DNA from: Novosphingobium fluoreni
GTDB taxonomy: Bacteria > Pseudomonadota > Alphaproteobacteria > Sphingomonadales > Sphingomonadaceae
Assembly: GCF_014196615.1 (NCBI RefSeq)
Contig: NZ_JACIDY010000002.1
Span: 372,001-436,000, forward strand
Direction of reading: 5' to 3'
DNA: 64,000 bases
The position numbers and the translations under genes were made by a program. Positions 1 through 9,129 of the stretch are shown piece by piece (positions within the stretch are counted from its first letter, which is position 1; each line of letters starts with the position of its first letter). The notes beneath the pieces are model-generated. The model had not been told where the DNA came from. It saw only the letters and a program-made list of their open reading frames with translations, and did not search any database.

Positions 1-20
1 AGCGCCTAAGAGCCGAAAGG

Positions 21-614
21 ATGCTGACCCTGCCGAATCTGCTCACGCTCTCGCGCATCTTCGCGGTGCCGCTGCTGGCCTTTCTGTTGTGGTGGCCCCG
101 ATGGGAGGCCGGCTACGGCCTGGCCTTCGCGCTTTACAGCCTGATGGGTATCACCGACTACTTCGATGGCTACATCGCGCGCTCCAGCGGCGCGGTCTCT
201 CGCCTCGGTGTGTTCCTCGATCCCATCGCGGACAAGATCATGGTCGCCGCCGTGATTCTGGTGCTGACCGCGCAAGGCGTTCTGACAGGCCCCTACGTGG
301 GCGACGCGCACGTTATCGCCGGGCTCATTATCCTGGTCCGGGAAATCGCGGTTTCCGGCCTGCGCGAGTTTCTGGGCGGCATCCAGGTCTCGGTTCCCGT
401 CAGTCGCCTGGCGAAATGGAAGACGACGTTCCAGCTGGTTTCCTTGGGCGCCTTGATCCTGGGCCATGCGATGCCGTGGTGGAACCTCGATCTGGGGGCA
501 ATCACCTTCAACGTGCCCCATACGGTCGGCCTGACGACCCTGTGGGCCGCAGCGGTTCTGACGCTAATTACGGGCTGGGATTACTTGCGAGTCGGCCTCA
601 AGCACATGGATTGA
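21..614 (+). CDS. pgsA: CDP-diacylglycerol--glycerol-3-phosphate 3-phosphatidyltransferase
   Basis: Integral membrane enzyme that makes phosphatidylglycerol phosphate from CDP-diacylglycerol and glycerol-3-phosphate, the committed step to PG and cardiolipin. The 197-residue product carries the CDP-alcohol phosphatidyltransferase signature: DYFDGYIAR at about residues 46-54, followed by GVFLDPIADK, which supplies the aspartates of the D-x2-D-G-x2-A-R-x8-G-x3-D-x3-D pattern. Several hydrophobic segments flank it. The ATG lies six bases after GAAAGG. Bases 1-9 read AGC GCC TAA in one frame and may be the end of an upstream gene; uvrC is often the neighbour in alphaproteobacteria, but too little is present to call it. 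Confidence 0.95.
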   Translation: MLTLPNLLTLSRIFAVPLLAFLLWWPRWEAGYGLAFALYSLMGITDYFDGYIARSSGAVSRLGVFLDPIADKIMVAAVILVLTAQGVLTGPYVGDAHVIAGLIILVREIAVSGLREFLGGIQVSVPVSRLAKWKTTFQLVSLGALILGHAMPWWNLDLGAITFNVPHTVGLTTLWAAAVLTLITGWDYLRVGLKHMD

Positions 615-640
615 CGAGGCCCGCGATCAGGCCGTCCGCG

Positions 641-1537
641 TCACCCCGCCCGTAGTTCGTCGGCGAGCATGCGGAATTCGTCGGAGCGGGGCGAGTTACG
701 GCGCCATACCAGGGCGATTTCGCGATTGGCGTTGGGTGAGTGGAGCGGTTTGGCCACCACGTTGGTGCCGTTCAGGATGCCGGCGTCCAGCGCCATTTCG
801 GGCAGCATCGTCAGGCCCAGGCCATTGTCCACCATTTGCACCAGCGTGTGGAGCGAGGTGCCGATCATGGTGGCCGAGGCGCGAAGTTCGGGGCGGTTGC
901 AGGCAGCCAGCGCGTGGTCCTTCAGGCAGTGCCCGTCTTCCAGCATCAGCAGGCGATGCTCGTCGATCAGTTCCGGATCGATTTCCGCCGGGATGTTGCG
1001 CGGATCGTCCTTGGGAAACGCCACGAAGAACGCGTCCAGCTCGATCGTCTCCTTCTCCACTTCGCCGGTGGCGTAGGGCAGGGCGAGGAGGACGCAATCG
1101 GCGCGGCCATGGTGCAGCGATTCGATAGCGGCGGCGCTGGGCTCCTCGCGCAGGAACAGCTTCAGGTTCGGGCGTTCGCGCCGCAGGCGCGGCAGCATGC
1201 GGGGCAGCAAGAACGGTGCGATCGTGGGGATCACGCTCATGCGCAGTTCACCGGCCAGAGGCTTGCCGCTGGATTGAATGAGATCGGAAAGTTCTTCCGT
1301 CTCACGCAGGATGCGATGGGCCTTTTCGACCACGGCATTGCCCAGCGGCGTGAACCGGACCGCGCGCTTGGTGCGCTCGACCAAGGTGACGCCCAGCAGC
1401 GCCTCCAGATCGCGCAGCCCGGCCGACAGCGTGGATTGCGAGACGAAGCTGGCGTCCGCGGCGCGGCCGAAATGGCCATGCTCGTGCAAGGCGACGAGGT
1501 ATTGGAGCTGCTTGAGCGTGGGCTGATGAATGGTCAC
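641..1537 (-). CDS. oxyR: LysR-family hydrogen peroxide sensor OxyR
   Basis: Redox-sensing LysR-type transcription regulator of 298 residues. The N-terminal winged helix (about 5-65) includes FGRAADASFVSQSTLSAGLR, and a LysR substrate domain follows. The OxyR call rests on LEDGHCLKDHALAAC: C204 and C213 are nine residues apart, the same spacing as the peroxide-sensing C199/C208 pair of E. coli OxyR. Expected targets are catalase and peroxidase genes, none of which lies beside it here. It converges on pgsA and its stop is about 27 bp from that of pgsA. The paired cysteines make a generic LysR regulator less likely. Confidence 0.88.
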   Translation of the reverse strand: MTIHQPTLKQLQYLVALHEHGHFGRAADASFVSQSTLSAGLRDLEALLGVTLVERTKRAVRFTPLGNAVVEKAHRILRETEELSDLIQSSGKPLAGELRMSVIPTIAPFLLPRMLPRLRRERPNLKLFLREEPSAAAIESLHHGRADCVLLALPYATGEVEKETIELDAFFVAFPKDDPRNIPAEIDPELIDEHRLLMLEDGHCLKDHALAACNRPELRASATMIGTSLHTLVQMVDNGLGLTMLPEMALDAGILNGTNVVAKPLHSPNANREIALVWRRNSPRSDEFRMLADELRAG

Positions 1538-1609
1538 GGCGGCAGGCTATGCACTCAGCGCTGCATCGCGCCAAGTGGACATTCGGTCCTAAGGCGATGG
1601 GGCTTGGGT

Positions 1610-2821
1610 TCAGTCAGCCGGATCGGCGTTCTGCTCGGCCTCTGCCACAACGGCGTCGTCGACGTGAGTCATCTTGAGCCGGCCGTCGACAACCGCGAAA
1701 GCCAGCTTGCCCTCCACCAGATCGAGCGCGTCCTTGCCAAAGGTTTTGAAACGCCAGCCTTCCAGCATCGCCAGATCCTTGCGCACGCCGGCTGCCAGCA
1801 GTTCCAGCTCTTCGCTGCGGGCGAGCAAGCGAGAAGCCACGTCGATTTCACGCGCGCGGATTTTCAGCAGCAGCTTGAGAAGATCCGCCACCAGCGAGCC
1901 TTCCTTGCCCAGCGGCGCACCACGCGGTGTGCGCGAGGGGAGTTCTTCGTCCGGCAACGGCTGGGAATCGGCGATCGCCTGCATCAGTCGCTTGCCGATT
2001 TCGTTATCCTTCCAGCCTGCCGAGAGGCCGCGCACTTTGGCCAGATCGGCCTGGCTCTTGGGCGGGTGGCTGGCGATATCCGCCAGCGTCTCGTCACGGG
2101 CGATGCGGCCGCGCGGGATGTTCTTGCCGCGCGCTTCCTGTTCACGCCAGGCGGCCAGCGCCTTGAGCCGTCCCAGCACGCCGGCATTGCGCCCGGCGGC
2201 CTTGATCCGCTTCCACGCGACAGTCGGGTCGTTCCGGTAATTCTCCGGATCGGCGAGCTTTTCCATCTCCTGGTCCAGCCACTGGCCGCGATCGGTCTTG
2301 ATCAGGCGCTTGAGCATCCGCGGGAAGATCTTCGCCAGGTGCGTGACATCGCCGATGGCATATTCGATCTGCCGCTCCGTCAGCGGGCGGCGCGACCAGT
2401 CGGTGAAGCGGGCGCCCTTGTCGATCGTCAGGCCCAGCCACGATTCGACGAGGTTGGAGTAGCCGATCTGCTCGGACTGGCTGATCGCCATCGCCGCGAT
2501 CTGCGTATCGAAGATCGGATGCGGGGTGCGCCCGGTGAAGTTGAAGATGATCTCCACGTCCTGGCCGCCGGCGTGGAAGACCTTGAGGACATCCTCGTTG
2601 TCGGTCAGCAGGTCCCAAAGCGGTTGCAGATCCAGCCCCGGAGCCAGCGGATCGATCGCGGCGGCTTCCTTGGTATCGGCGATCTGGACGAGGCAAAGTT
2701 CCGGCCAATACGTATTCTCACGCATGAACTCGGTATCAACCGCGACGAATTCGGCATGGGACAAGCGGTCGCAAAGCGCGGCCAGATCTTCGCTTTTCGT
2801 GATCAACGGGTGAATTTGCAT
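1610..2821 (-). CDS. rnd: Ribonuclease D
   Basis: 3'-5' exoribonuclease acting on tRNA and other structured RNA ends. The DEDDy exonuclease domain occupies about residues 1-180: VAVDTEFMRE (motif I), an FHAGGQDVEI motif II region and YAIGDVTHL (motif III with Tyr). An HRDC domain follows at about 200-290, and the roughly 388-residue length is normal. An in-frame TTG at 2854 would add 11 residues, but the ATG at 2821 aligns with the family N-terminus (MQIHPLITKSEDLAALC), so I chose it. Neither start has a strong ribosome site. An uninterrupted 700-codon frame on the opposite strand is a high-GC shadow. Confidence 0.93.
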   Translation of the reverse strand: MQIHPLITKSEDLAALCDRLSHAEFVAVDTEFMRENTYWPELCLVQIADTKEAAAIDPLAPGLDLQPLWDLLTDNEDVLKVFHAGGQDVEIIFNFTGRTPHPIFDTQIAAMAISQSEQIGYSNLVESWLGLTIDKGARFTDWSRRPLTERQIEYAIGDVTHLAKIFPRMLKRLIKTDRGQWLDQEMEKLADPENYRNDPTVAWKRIKAAGRNAGVLGRLKALAAWREQEARGKNIPRGRIARDETLADIASHPPKSQADLAKVRGLSAGWKDNEIGKRLMQAIADSQPLPDEELPSRTPRGAPLGKEGSLVADLLKLLLKIRAREIDVASRLLARSEELELLAAGVRKDLAMLEGWRFKTFGKDALDLVEGKLAFAVVDGRLKMTHVDDAVVAEAEQNADPAD

Positions 2822-2881
2822 GGCCGTCGGCGTTACGCGTAACGTAGCGGGCAATCAACGGCGCTTATCACACCATCGTTT

Positions 2882-3157
2882 TTAGCGTCGCTTGCGACCT
2901 AGCAGGCGGTCCAGCAACTTGGGTTGGGGCGCGTCGTCCTCGCTCATCGCGGCGAGCACTTCGGGCGTGATCAGCAGTCGTCGCAGGGCAGAGCCGGTCA
3001 TCGCGTCGGCCGTGGCAGGCGGATCAGGCGTCCAGGAGGTTTCGTCCATCGCGAATGTGCCGGGCACTATCCAGTTCTCAATCCTCTCGGCTGATGGCGG
3101 AACGGAGGGCGGCGATTCGAGGTCTAACGGCGCGCTGTCTTTATCGAACGGTCTCAT
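2882..3157 (-). CDS. Hypothetical protein
   Basis: I do not recognise this 91-residue protein. It is acidic and proline-rich in the first half, with a basic C-terminus (LLDRLLGRKRR) and no signal peptide or transmembrane segment. An AAGG lies about six bases before its ATG. It sits between rnd and aspS, in the same direction as rnd, with about 60 bp to the rnd start, so co-transcription is possible. A longer plus-strand frame covers the same DNA but has shadow-like composition (Ser/Arg/Gly-rich). The minus-strand frame has the more protein-like sequence. Confidence 0.55.
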   Translation of the reverse strand: MRPFDKDSAPLDLESPPSVPPSAERIENWIVPGTFAMDETSWTPDPPATADAMTGSALRRLLITPEVLAAMSEDDAPQPKLLDRLLGRKRR

Positions 3158-3338
3158 GATCTACCTTGCCAAACCTGTCCGACCCAGTGGGGGATCATGC
3201 GATGTACCCGATGAGGGTTACTTTCGCGTTACCGCCTCGTTCCCGGATGAGCGATTGCGGGGATGGCTGGCAATCAGTGCCGTGCTCGACTAGGGGCGCA
3301 TGATTGTCCAATCCGACCCAATCAAGAAGCGCCAAGCC

Positions 3339-5165
3339 ATGACTCATCCCTATCGTTCACACACCTGCGGTGCGCTGACCGCCGCCGCGACCGGAGAGAC
3401 GGTCCGCCTCTCGGGTTGGGTCCATCGCAAGCGCGACCATGGCGGTGTGCTGTTCGTCGATCTGCGCGATCACTACGGCATCACGCAGGTGGTGGCCGAT
3501 AGCGACAGCCCGGCACTGCCGCTGCTAGAGGCGCTGCGGGTGGAAAGCGTCGTCACCATCGACGGCGAGGTGAAAGCGCGCAACGCCGCTACCGTGAACC
3601 CGAATCTGGCGACCGGCGAGATCGAGGTGTTCGCACGCGGCGTCACCGTGCTCAGCCGCGCCGAGGAACTGCCGATGCCGGTGGCGGGAGAGCAGGAATA
3701 TCCCGAGGACATCCGCCTCAAGTACCGCTTCCTCGACCTGCGGCGCGAGACGCTGCACGCCAACATCGTTACCCGCACCAAGATCATTCGCGACATGCGC
3801 AACCGCATGGAGGATGCCGGCTTCACCGAGTATTCGACGCCGATCCTCACCGCTTCCAGCCCCGAAGGCGCGCGCGACTTCCTGGTGCCCAGCCGCATTC
3901 ATCCGGGCAAGTTCTACGCGCTGCCTCAGGCGCCCCAGCAGTACAAGCAGCTGCTGATGGTCGCGGGTTTCGATCGCTATTTCCAGATCGCGCCGTGCTT
4001 CCGTGACGAGGACCCGCGCGCCGATCGCCTGCCGGGTGAGTTCTATCAGCTCGACCTGGAGATGAGCTTCGTCACCCAGGAAGAAGTCTGGGAGACGATG
4101 GAGCCGGTGATCGGCCAGGTGTTCGAGGCGTTCGCCGAGGGCAAGAGCGTGACGCCGGTGGGGCAGTTCCCGCGGATCCCGCACGCCAAGGCGATGCTGG
4201 ACTACGGCAGCGACAAGCCCGACTTGCGCAACCCGCTGATCATCCGTGACGTGTCGTCCGAGTTCACTCAGTCCGGCTTCGGCCTGTTCGAGAAGATCGT
4301 CGGCTCAGGTGGTATCGTGCGCGCGATCCCCGCGCCGAACACCGCCGAGAAGAGCCGCAAGTTCTTCGACGAGATGAACGATTGGGCGCGGGCCGAGGGT
4401 CATGCCGGACTTGGCTACGTCACCCGCAAGGGCGGCGAGTTCGGCGGTCCGATCGCCAAGAACCACGGTCCAGAGAGGATGGCCGCGCTGTACGACACGC
4501 TTGGCCTTGGCCCCGACGACGGACTGTTTTTCGCCGCCGGCAAGGAAGAGCAGGCCGCCAAGCTTGCGGGCCTCGCCCGCACGCGCGTGGCCGAGACGTT
4601 GGGCCTGATCGACAAGGATCGCTTCGAACTCGCCTGGATCGTCGACTTCCCGTTCTACGAATGGGACGAGGACAACAAGAAGGTCGATTTCGCGCACAAC
4701 CCGTTCTCGATGCCGCAAGGTGGGATGGACGCGCTGGAAAACGGTGATCCGCTCAAGATCAACGCCTTCCAGTACGATCTGGTCTGCAATGGCTATGAGA
4801 TCGCATCGGGTTCGATCCGCAACCAGAGCCCGGAACTGATGGTGAAGGCGTTCGAGCTGGTCGGCCTGTCGAAGGCGGACGTGGAGGAGCGCTTCGGCGG
4901 CCTCTACCGCGCATTCCAGTACGGCGCACCGCCCCACGGCGGCATGGCGGCTGGCGTCGATCGCATCGTGATGCTGCTGTGCGGCGTGCAGAACCTGCGT
5001 GAGATCAGCCTGTTCCCGATGAACCAGCGCGCCGAAGACCTGCTGATGGGTGCCCCCACCGTGGCCGAGCCCAAGCAGCTGCGCGAACTGCACATGCGTG
5101 TGATGGAGCCGGTCAAGGCGGCGGCGGTCGCTACCAACAAACCGGTCACGCCAGAGGCTGGCTGA
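3339..5165 (+). CDS. aspS: Aspartate--tRNA ligase (probably Asp/Asn-charging)
   Basis: Class II aminoacyl-tRNA synthetase of about 608 residues. It has an N-terminal OB anticodon-binding fold ([23 protein letters not shown]), class II motif 2 ([19 protein letters not shown]), a GAD insertion domain and motif 3 ([13 protein letters not shown]). Bacterial-type AspRS of this length commonly aspartylates both tRNA-Asp and tRNA-Asn when no AsnRS is present; that is family knowledge and not visible here. The frame opens at 3300, but the ATG at 3339 gives the usual N-terminus ([11 protein letters not shown]), so the upstream 13 codons are probably untranslated. Confidence 0.95.
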   Translation: MTHPYRSHTCGALTAAATGETVRLSGWVHRKRDHGGVLFVDLRDHYGITQVVADSDSPALPLLEALRVESVVTIDGEVKARNAATVNPNLATGEIEVFARGVTVLSRAEELPMPVAGEQEYPEDIRLKYRFLDLRRETLHANIVTRTKIIRDMRNRMEDAGFTEYSTPILTASSPEGARDFLVPSRIHPGKFYALPQAPQQYKQLLMVAGFDRYFQIAPCFRDEDPRADRLPGEFYQLDLEMSFVTQEEVWETMEPVIGQVFEAFAEGKSVTPVGQFPRIPHAKAMLDYGSDKPDLRNPLIIRDVSSEFTQSGFGLFEKIVGSGGIVRAIPAPNTAEKSRKFFDEMNDWARAEGHAGLGYVTRKGGEFGGPIAKNHGPERMAALYDTLGLGPDDGLFFAAGKEEQAAKLAGLARTRVAETLGLIDKDRFELAWIVDFPFYEWDEDNKKVDFAHNPFSMPQGGMDALENGDPLKINAFQYDLVCNGYEIASGSIRNQSPELMVKAFELVGLSKADVEERFGGLYRAFQYGAPPHGGMAAGVDRIVMLLCGVQNLREISLFPMNQRAEDLLMGAPTVAEPKQLRELHMRVMEPVKAAAVATNKPVTPEAG

Positions 5166-5172
5166 TCTGTCA

Positions 5173-5207
5173 GCAGCGGCGCACGGCCTAGGGTTGTCCG
5201 CCGCTGC
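5173..5207. other. GC-rich hairpin between convergent genes
   Basis: Perfect 9-bp inverted repeat (GCAGCGGCG at 5173-5181, CGCCGCTGC at 5199-5207) just after the aspS stop and before the end of the convergent gene at 5300. There is no T-run, so it may be a weak or Rho-assisted terminator. The rest of 5208-5299 shows nothing recognisable. Confidence 0.4.
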
Positions 5208-5299
5208 CAGGACCGTGACGGGCTGTTTAGCGTCGCTCTGAACTCAATCGATAGGTGGCGACCTGTCTTGTCCGAGATTCGGCAACGCCAGGCGCAAAC

Positions 5300-6211
5300 C
5301 TACGAGGCGGGACGCGGATAGACGATGAAGTCCGCATGGCGGTCTATCTTCGGATGGTCGCCTGCCGCCCTGATCGCTTGCTGCAGCTTCGCGATGCTGG
5401 ACGGCGGCAAAGGCAGCGCCCGCTCCGCGGGATGCGTGGGCGCTTCCATCGCGTAATCCTGACCCGGCGTTTGCGTCATCTCGATATGCGCGCCCAGCAG
5501 CGCGCGGATCGGATGTGTCCGGGCAAAAGCGGCCAGCCGGTCGGCGCTCGCCCGAAAATCGCCAAAGCGATCGACCGGCACGTAGAGGCGGCCCGGGTAA
5601 AGCATGTCGCCGGAGAACAGCAGCCGCGTGTGCGGATCATAGACCATGATATGCGCTGGCTCATGGCCGGGCGTGGGAATGATATCGAGGATACGGCCTC
5701 CCAGGTCATAGTGGCCGATATCCTGCGGCCAGTGCGCGATCCAGAATGCGCTGGCCACGTCCGCCGGTTTTAGGCCGACGACTTTCGTATCGGGGCGCTT
5801 GAGAAATTCGTCGTCGCCGGCGTGATGGTCACCATGGCCGTGCGAATGCGCCACCAGCAGTGGAATCGGCTGGCCGCTGCCGCGCTTGGCCTGCCGGGCC
5901 GCCATCAGCTTGTCGATCGTGGGCCGCACTTTCAGGCCGCCCGCCCCGGTATCGATCAGCAGTGCCCGATCTTTGCCGAACAGCAAATAAAGGAAAGGCG
6001 CTTCGAAATTCGTGCGGACGGACTGGCGGATGACATAAGTATCAGCGTCGATCGCCTGCACCTGCATTTCCGGCTCGTTCGCGGAGGTCCCATCGATCCA
6101 CGGCGCGAAGTGAGGCATGGCCGGGGGCGCTTTTGCGCCGGTCAGGGCTGTCACCAGCAACAACGGGGCGATACAAAGCCGAACTTGGCTGAGGATATGT
6201 TTTTCGCGCAT
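5300..6211 (-). CDS. Exported metallo-beta-lactamase-fold hydrolase
   Basis: MBL-fold metallohydrolase of about 303 residues. From the ATG at 6211 it begins with a basic then hydrophobic segment (MREKHILSQVRLCIAPLLLV...GAKA) typical of a Sec signal peptide, so it should be periplasmic or lipid-anchored. Zinc ligands are visible in AHSHGHGDHHAG (HxHxDH), TPGHEPAHI, FSGDMLYPG (Asp) and GAHIEMT. The substrate is unknown; the fold covers lactonases, glyoxalases and beta-lactamases. The frame extends 42 codons upstream of 6211, but that stretch lacks a plausible start and the signal peptide fixes the N-terminus. It stands alone, convergent with aspS and divergent from acpP. Confidence 0.8.
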   Translation of the reverse strand: MREKHILSQVRLCIAPLLLVTALTGAKAPPAMPHFAPWIDGTSANEPEMQVQAIDADTYVIRQSVRTNFEAPFLYLLFGKDRALLIDTGAGGLKVRPTIDKLMAARQAKRGSGQPIPLLVAHSHGHGDHHAGDDEFLKRPDTKVVGLKPADVASAFWIAHWPQDIGHYDLGGRILDIIPTPGHEPAHIMVYDPHTRLLFSGDMLYPGRLYVPVDRFGDFRASADRLAAFARTHPIRALLGAHIEMTQTPGQDYAMEAPTHPAERALPLPPSSIAKLQQAIRAAGDHPKIDRHADFIVYPRPAS

Positions 6212-6419
6212 GCAGCAAAGACTATGCTTCGGGTGGACGCTTGCAACAGAATTCCGTGCATGAAGCCCGGGTTTGGCCGCATTGCAGCAAGACGGCTCTT
6301 GCGTGTCTCGGGCCGACCCGCCACATGAACCGAACATTGCTGCAAGGCTTGCCAGCGGGCCGCACCGCCATTAGGGCGACTGGCGAGTTTCCATTCTCCC
6401 ACTCAGAAGGGGTCACCAA

Positions 6420-6656
6420 ATGAGCGATACCGCAGATCGGGTTAAGAAGATCGTCGTCGAGCATCTCGGCGTCGAGGCCGACAAGGTTACCGAGGACGCC
6501 AGCTTCATCGACGATCTGGGCGCGGACAGCCTCGACATCGTCGAGCTGGTCATGGCCTTCGAAGAGGAATTCGGCGTCGAGATTCCCGACGATGCCGCTG
6601 AAAAGATCAGCACCGTCTCGGATGCGATCAAGTACATCGAAGAGAACAAGGGCTGA
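6420..6656 (+). CDS. acpP: Acyl carrier protein
   Basis: Small acidic carrier (78 residues) of type II fatty acid synthesis. The phosphopantetheine attachment serine is S37 in [10 protein letters not shown]. The start is preceded by AGAAGGGG. It is directly upstream of fabF, the classic arrangement, but a terminator-like hairpin lies between the two genes, so fabF may depend on readthrough or its own promoter. Confidence 0.97.
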   Translation: MSDTADRVKKIVVEHLGVEADKVTEDASFIDDLGADSLDIVELVMAFEEEFGVEIPDDAAEKISTVSDAIKYIEENKG

Positions 6657-6737
6657 TTCAGGGCTGATCGCCCGAATCTGCCTTCCGGCCATCCTGACGC
6701 GACGAACGTGAAGGACGGCGGGATATCAAGATAACGG

Positions 6738-6776
6738 CAGGCTCGGCTCCCTCGGGGGTTGAGCCTGTTGTCTTTT
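6738..6776 (+). terminator. Intrinsic terminator or attenuator after acpP
   Basis: CAGGCTC (6738-6744) pairs with GAGCCTG (6761-6767), with further CCC/GGG pairing inside the loop, followed by TTGTCTTTT. It lies between acpP and fabF and would set acpP expression above that of fabF. Confidence 0.7.
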
Positions 6777-6826
6777 GGCCCGCATGACTATGTTCGCCGG
6801 GTCAGAGCGTTCACGCGGAGAGTTGC

Positions 6827-8089
6827 ATGCGTCGTGTTGTCGTCACCGGCCTTGGTCTGGTCACCCCGCTCGGGGCGGACGTGGAGACTGTTTGGGCCAA
6901 TATCCTGGCCAGCAAATCCGGCGCCGGGCCGATCACCAAGTTCGACGCGTCCGACCAGAAGTGCCGCATCGCCTGTGAGGTGAAGCCGGCCGATCACGAA
7001 TATGGCTTCGATCCGAACAAGCGCGTGGATCACAAGGTCCAACGCCAGGTGGATCCTTTCATCATTTACGGCATCGATGCCGCCGGACAGGCGATCGAAG
7101 ATGCCGGCCTCACCGACATGGACGAAGAGACGCGGCTGATGGCCGGCTGCTCGATCGGCTCGGGCATCGGCGGCTTGCCGGGCATCGAGAGCGAATCGCT
7201 GGTCCTGGCCAACAAGGGCCCGGCGCGAGTCAGCCCGCACTTCGTGCACGGTCGCCTGATCAACCTGATCTCGGGCCAGGTCTCGATCAAGTACGGCCTG
7301 ATGGGCCCGAACCATGCGGTCGTCACCGCTTGCTCCACCGGCGCACACTCGATCGGTGACGCGGCACGCATGATCAAGGACGGCGATGCCAACATCATGC
7401 TGGCAGGCGGCGCGGAAGGCACGGTCTGCCCGATCGGCATCGCCGGCTTCGCCCAGGCGCGCGCGCTGTCGACCGCGTTCAACGACGATCCCACCCGGGC
7501 CAGCCGCCCTTACGACAAGGACCGCGACGGCTTCGTCATGGGTGAGGGCGCGGGCGTGGTCGTGCTGGAAGAGTACGAACACGCCAAGGCGCGCGGCGCG
7601 AAGATCTATGCCGAGGTCATCGGCTATGGCCTCTCGGGCGACGCCTATCACGTCACCGCGCCGCATCCGGAAGGCTCCGGCGCCTACCGCTCGATGGCGA
7701 TGGCGCTGAAAAAGGCGGGCCTGACGCCGGACGATATCGATTACATCAACGCCCACGGCACCTCCACCCCGCTGGGTGATGAGCTGGAACTGGGCGCGGT
7801 GCGCCGCTTGTTCGGCGATGCGATCAGCAAGGTTTCGATGAGCTCCACCAAGTCGGCGATCGGCCACTTGCTGGGCGGCGCCGGGGCGGTCGAATCGATC
7901 TTCTGCATTCTCGCCCTGCGAGACCAGATCGTTCCCCCCACGCTCAATCTCGACAACCCGAGCGACAGCTGCATGGGCGTGGACCTGGTGCCGCACACGG
8001 CCAAAAAACGAGAAGTTCGCGCCGTCCTGAACAACAGCTTCGGCTTCGGCGGCACCAACGCCAGCCTCATCATGCGCAAGGTGGACTGA
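6827..8089 (+). CDS. fabF: Beta-ketoacyl-ACP synthase II
   Basis: Condensing enzyme of fatty acid elongation (KAS II), 420 residues. The thiolase-fold active site is complete: nucleophile C169 in VVTACSTGAHSI, and catalytic histidines in INAHGTSTPLGD and SAIGHLLGGAGA. The C-terminal glycine-rich FGFGGTNASLIM is typical of FabF/FabB. The ATG follows GGAGAG. It works with the upstream AcpP, and mltG follows 43 bp downstream, probably in the same transcript. Confidence 0.96.
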   Translation: MRRVVVTGLGLVTPLGADVETVWANILASKSGAGPITKFDASDQKCRIACEVKPADHEYGFDPNKRVDHKVQRQVDPFIIYGIDAAGQAIEDAGLTDMDEETRLMAGCSIGSGIGGLPGIESESLVLANKGPARVSPHFVHGRLINLISGQVSIKYGLMGPNHAVVTACSTGAHSIGDAARMIKDGDANIMLAGGAEGTVCPIGIAGFAQARALSTAFNDDPTRASRPYDKDRDGFVMGEGAGVVVLEEYEHAKARGAKIYAEVIGYGLSGDAYHVTAPHPEGSGAYRSMAMALKKAGLTPDDIDYINAHGTSTPLGDELELGAVRRLFGDAISKVSMSSTKSAIGHLLGGAGAVESIFCILALRDQIVPPTLNLDNPSDSCMGVDLVPHTAKKREVRAVLNNSFGFGGTNASLIMRKVD

Positions 8090-8132
8090 TTCCGATGCCG
8101 TTCTCCCGCCATGCCGACGGGGCGCAAGGCTG

Positions 8133-9107
8133 ATGCTTTCGCGCCGTGGCTGCGGGGGCATCGCCGCTCTGATCCTGCTCGTGCTGATCGCCGCCGGCGT
8201 GGTCTTGTATGGCTGGTACGGTTCCGGCCCGCTGGCGAAGGACGGCACCTTCATCGTTCCCAACGGCGCGAGCTTGAGCGCGGTGGCTGACCGGCTCGAG
8301 GAAAAAGGCGTGATCAGCTCCGCCACCGGCTTCAAGCTGCGGGCACGCGTTTTTGGCGGCGGTCGTGATATCAAGGCGGGCGAATTTGCCATTCCCGCTC
8401 ACGCCAGCCCCTCCCGCGTCCTGGGCATCATCACCAGCGACGACGTGATCCGCCGCTTTGTCACCGTGCCGGAGGGGATGCCTTCGATCATGGTCTACGA
8501 ACGGCTGAAAGCGCAGGACGAGCTGACCGGAGACATCGCATCGCCTGCAGAGGGCTCGATCCTGCCGGACAGCTACGCCTTTGAACGGGGGGAGACGCGC
8601 CAAGCGGTATTGCGCCGGATGCAGGCGGCCATGAGCCGGACGATCGCCGAACTCTGGCCGAAGCGAGAGCAGGGCCTGATCGTCAAGACGCCCGAGCAAG
8701 CGATCACGCTGGCCTCCATCGTCGAAAAGGAAACCGGCAAGCCCTCGGAGCGAACGATGGTGGCGGGGCTCTACTCGAATCGGCTCAAGCAGGGGATGAT
8801 GCTGCAAGCCGACCCGACGATCATCTATCCGATCACCAAGGGCAAGTCCCTGGGCCGCCGCATCCTGCAGTCCGAGATTCAGGCGGTGAACGACTATAAT
8901 ACCTACACGATGGTCGGCTTGCCCAAGCACCCGATCACCAATCCAGGCCGCGCATCGATAGAGGCCGTGCTGCATCCGGCCAAGACCGACGCGCTCTACA
9001 TGGTGGCGGACGGCACCGGCGGCCACGCGTTTGCGGCTAACCTGGTCGATCACAACCGCAATGTGGCCCGGTGGTTTGCGATCCGCCGCGCTCGCGGAGA
9101 GCTTTAG
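8133..9107 (+). CDS. mltG: Endolytic murein transglycosylase MltG
   Basis: Inner-membrane enzyme that cleaves nascent glycan strands and sets their length. Residues 10-28 form one N-terminal membrane helix. A LysM-like region follows, then the YceG domain with PEGMPSIMVYERL, LPDSYAFERG and the catalytic glutamate E198 in ASIVEKETGKPSER. The 324-residue length is normal. The position directly after acpP-fabF is the common alphaproteobacterial and gammaproteobacterial order. Confidence 0.93.
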   Translation: MLSRRGCGGIAALILLVLIAAGVVLYGWYGSGPLAKDGTFIVPNGASLSAVADRLEEKGVISSATGFKLRARVFGGGRDIKAGEFAIPAHASPSRVLGIITSDDVIRRFVTVPEGMPSIMVYERLKAQDELTGDIASPAEGSILPDSYAFERGETRQAVLRRMQAAMSRTIAELWPKREQGLIVKTPEQAITLASIVEKETGKPSERTMVAGLYSNRLKQGMMLQADPTIIYPITKGKSLGRRILQSEIQAVNDYNTYTMVGLPKHPITNPGRASIEAVLHPAKTDALYMVADGTGGHAFAANLVDHNRNVARWFAIRRARGEL

Positions 9108-9129
9108 GCGGCTCTATCAGGCGCGGGTG

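Noticed and set aside
740..2842. 700-codon plus-strand frame opposite oxyR and rnd
   Set aside because: It is entirely antisense to two clearly homologous genes, and its His/Gln/Arg-rich composition is what the complement of GC-rich codons produces.
2892..3293. 133-codon plus-strand frame between rnd and aspS
   Set aside because: Ser/Arg/Gly-rich shadow of the minus-strand hypothetical gene, which has a ribosome site.
6788..8392. 534-codon minus-strand frame opposite fabF
   Set aside because: Antisense shadow of fabF and mltG; no family pattern and spans the acpP-fabF spacer.
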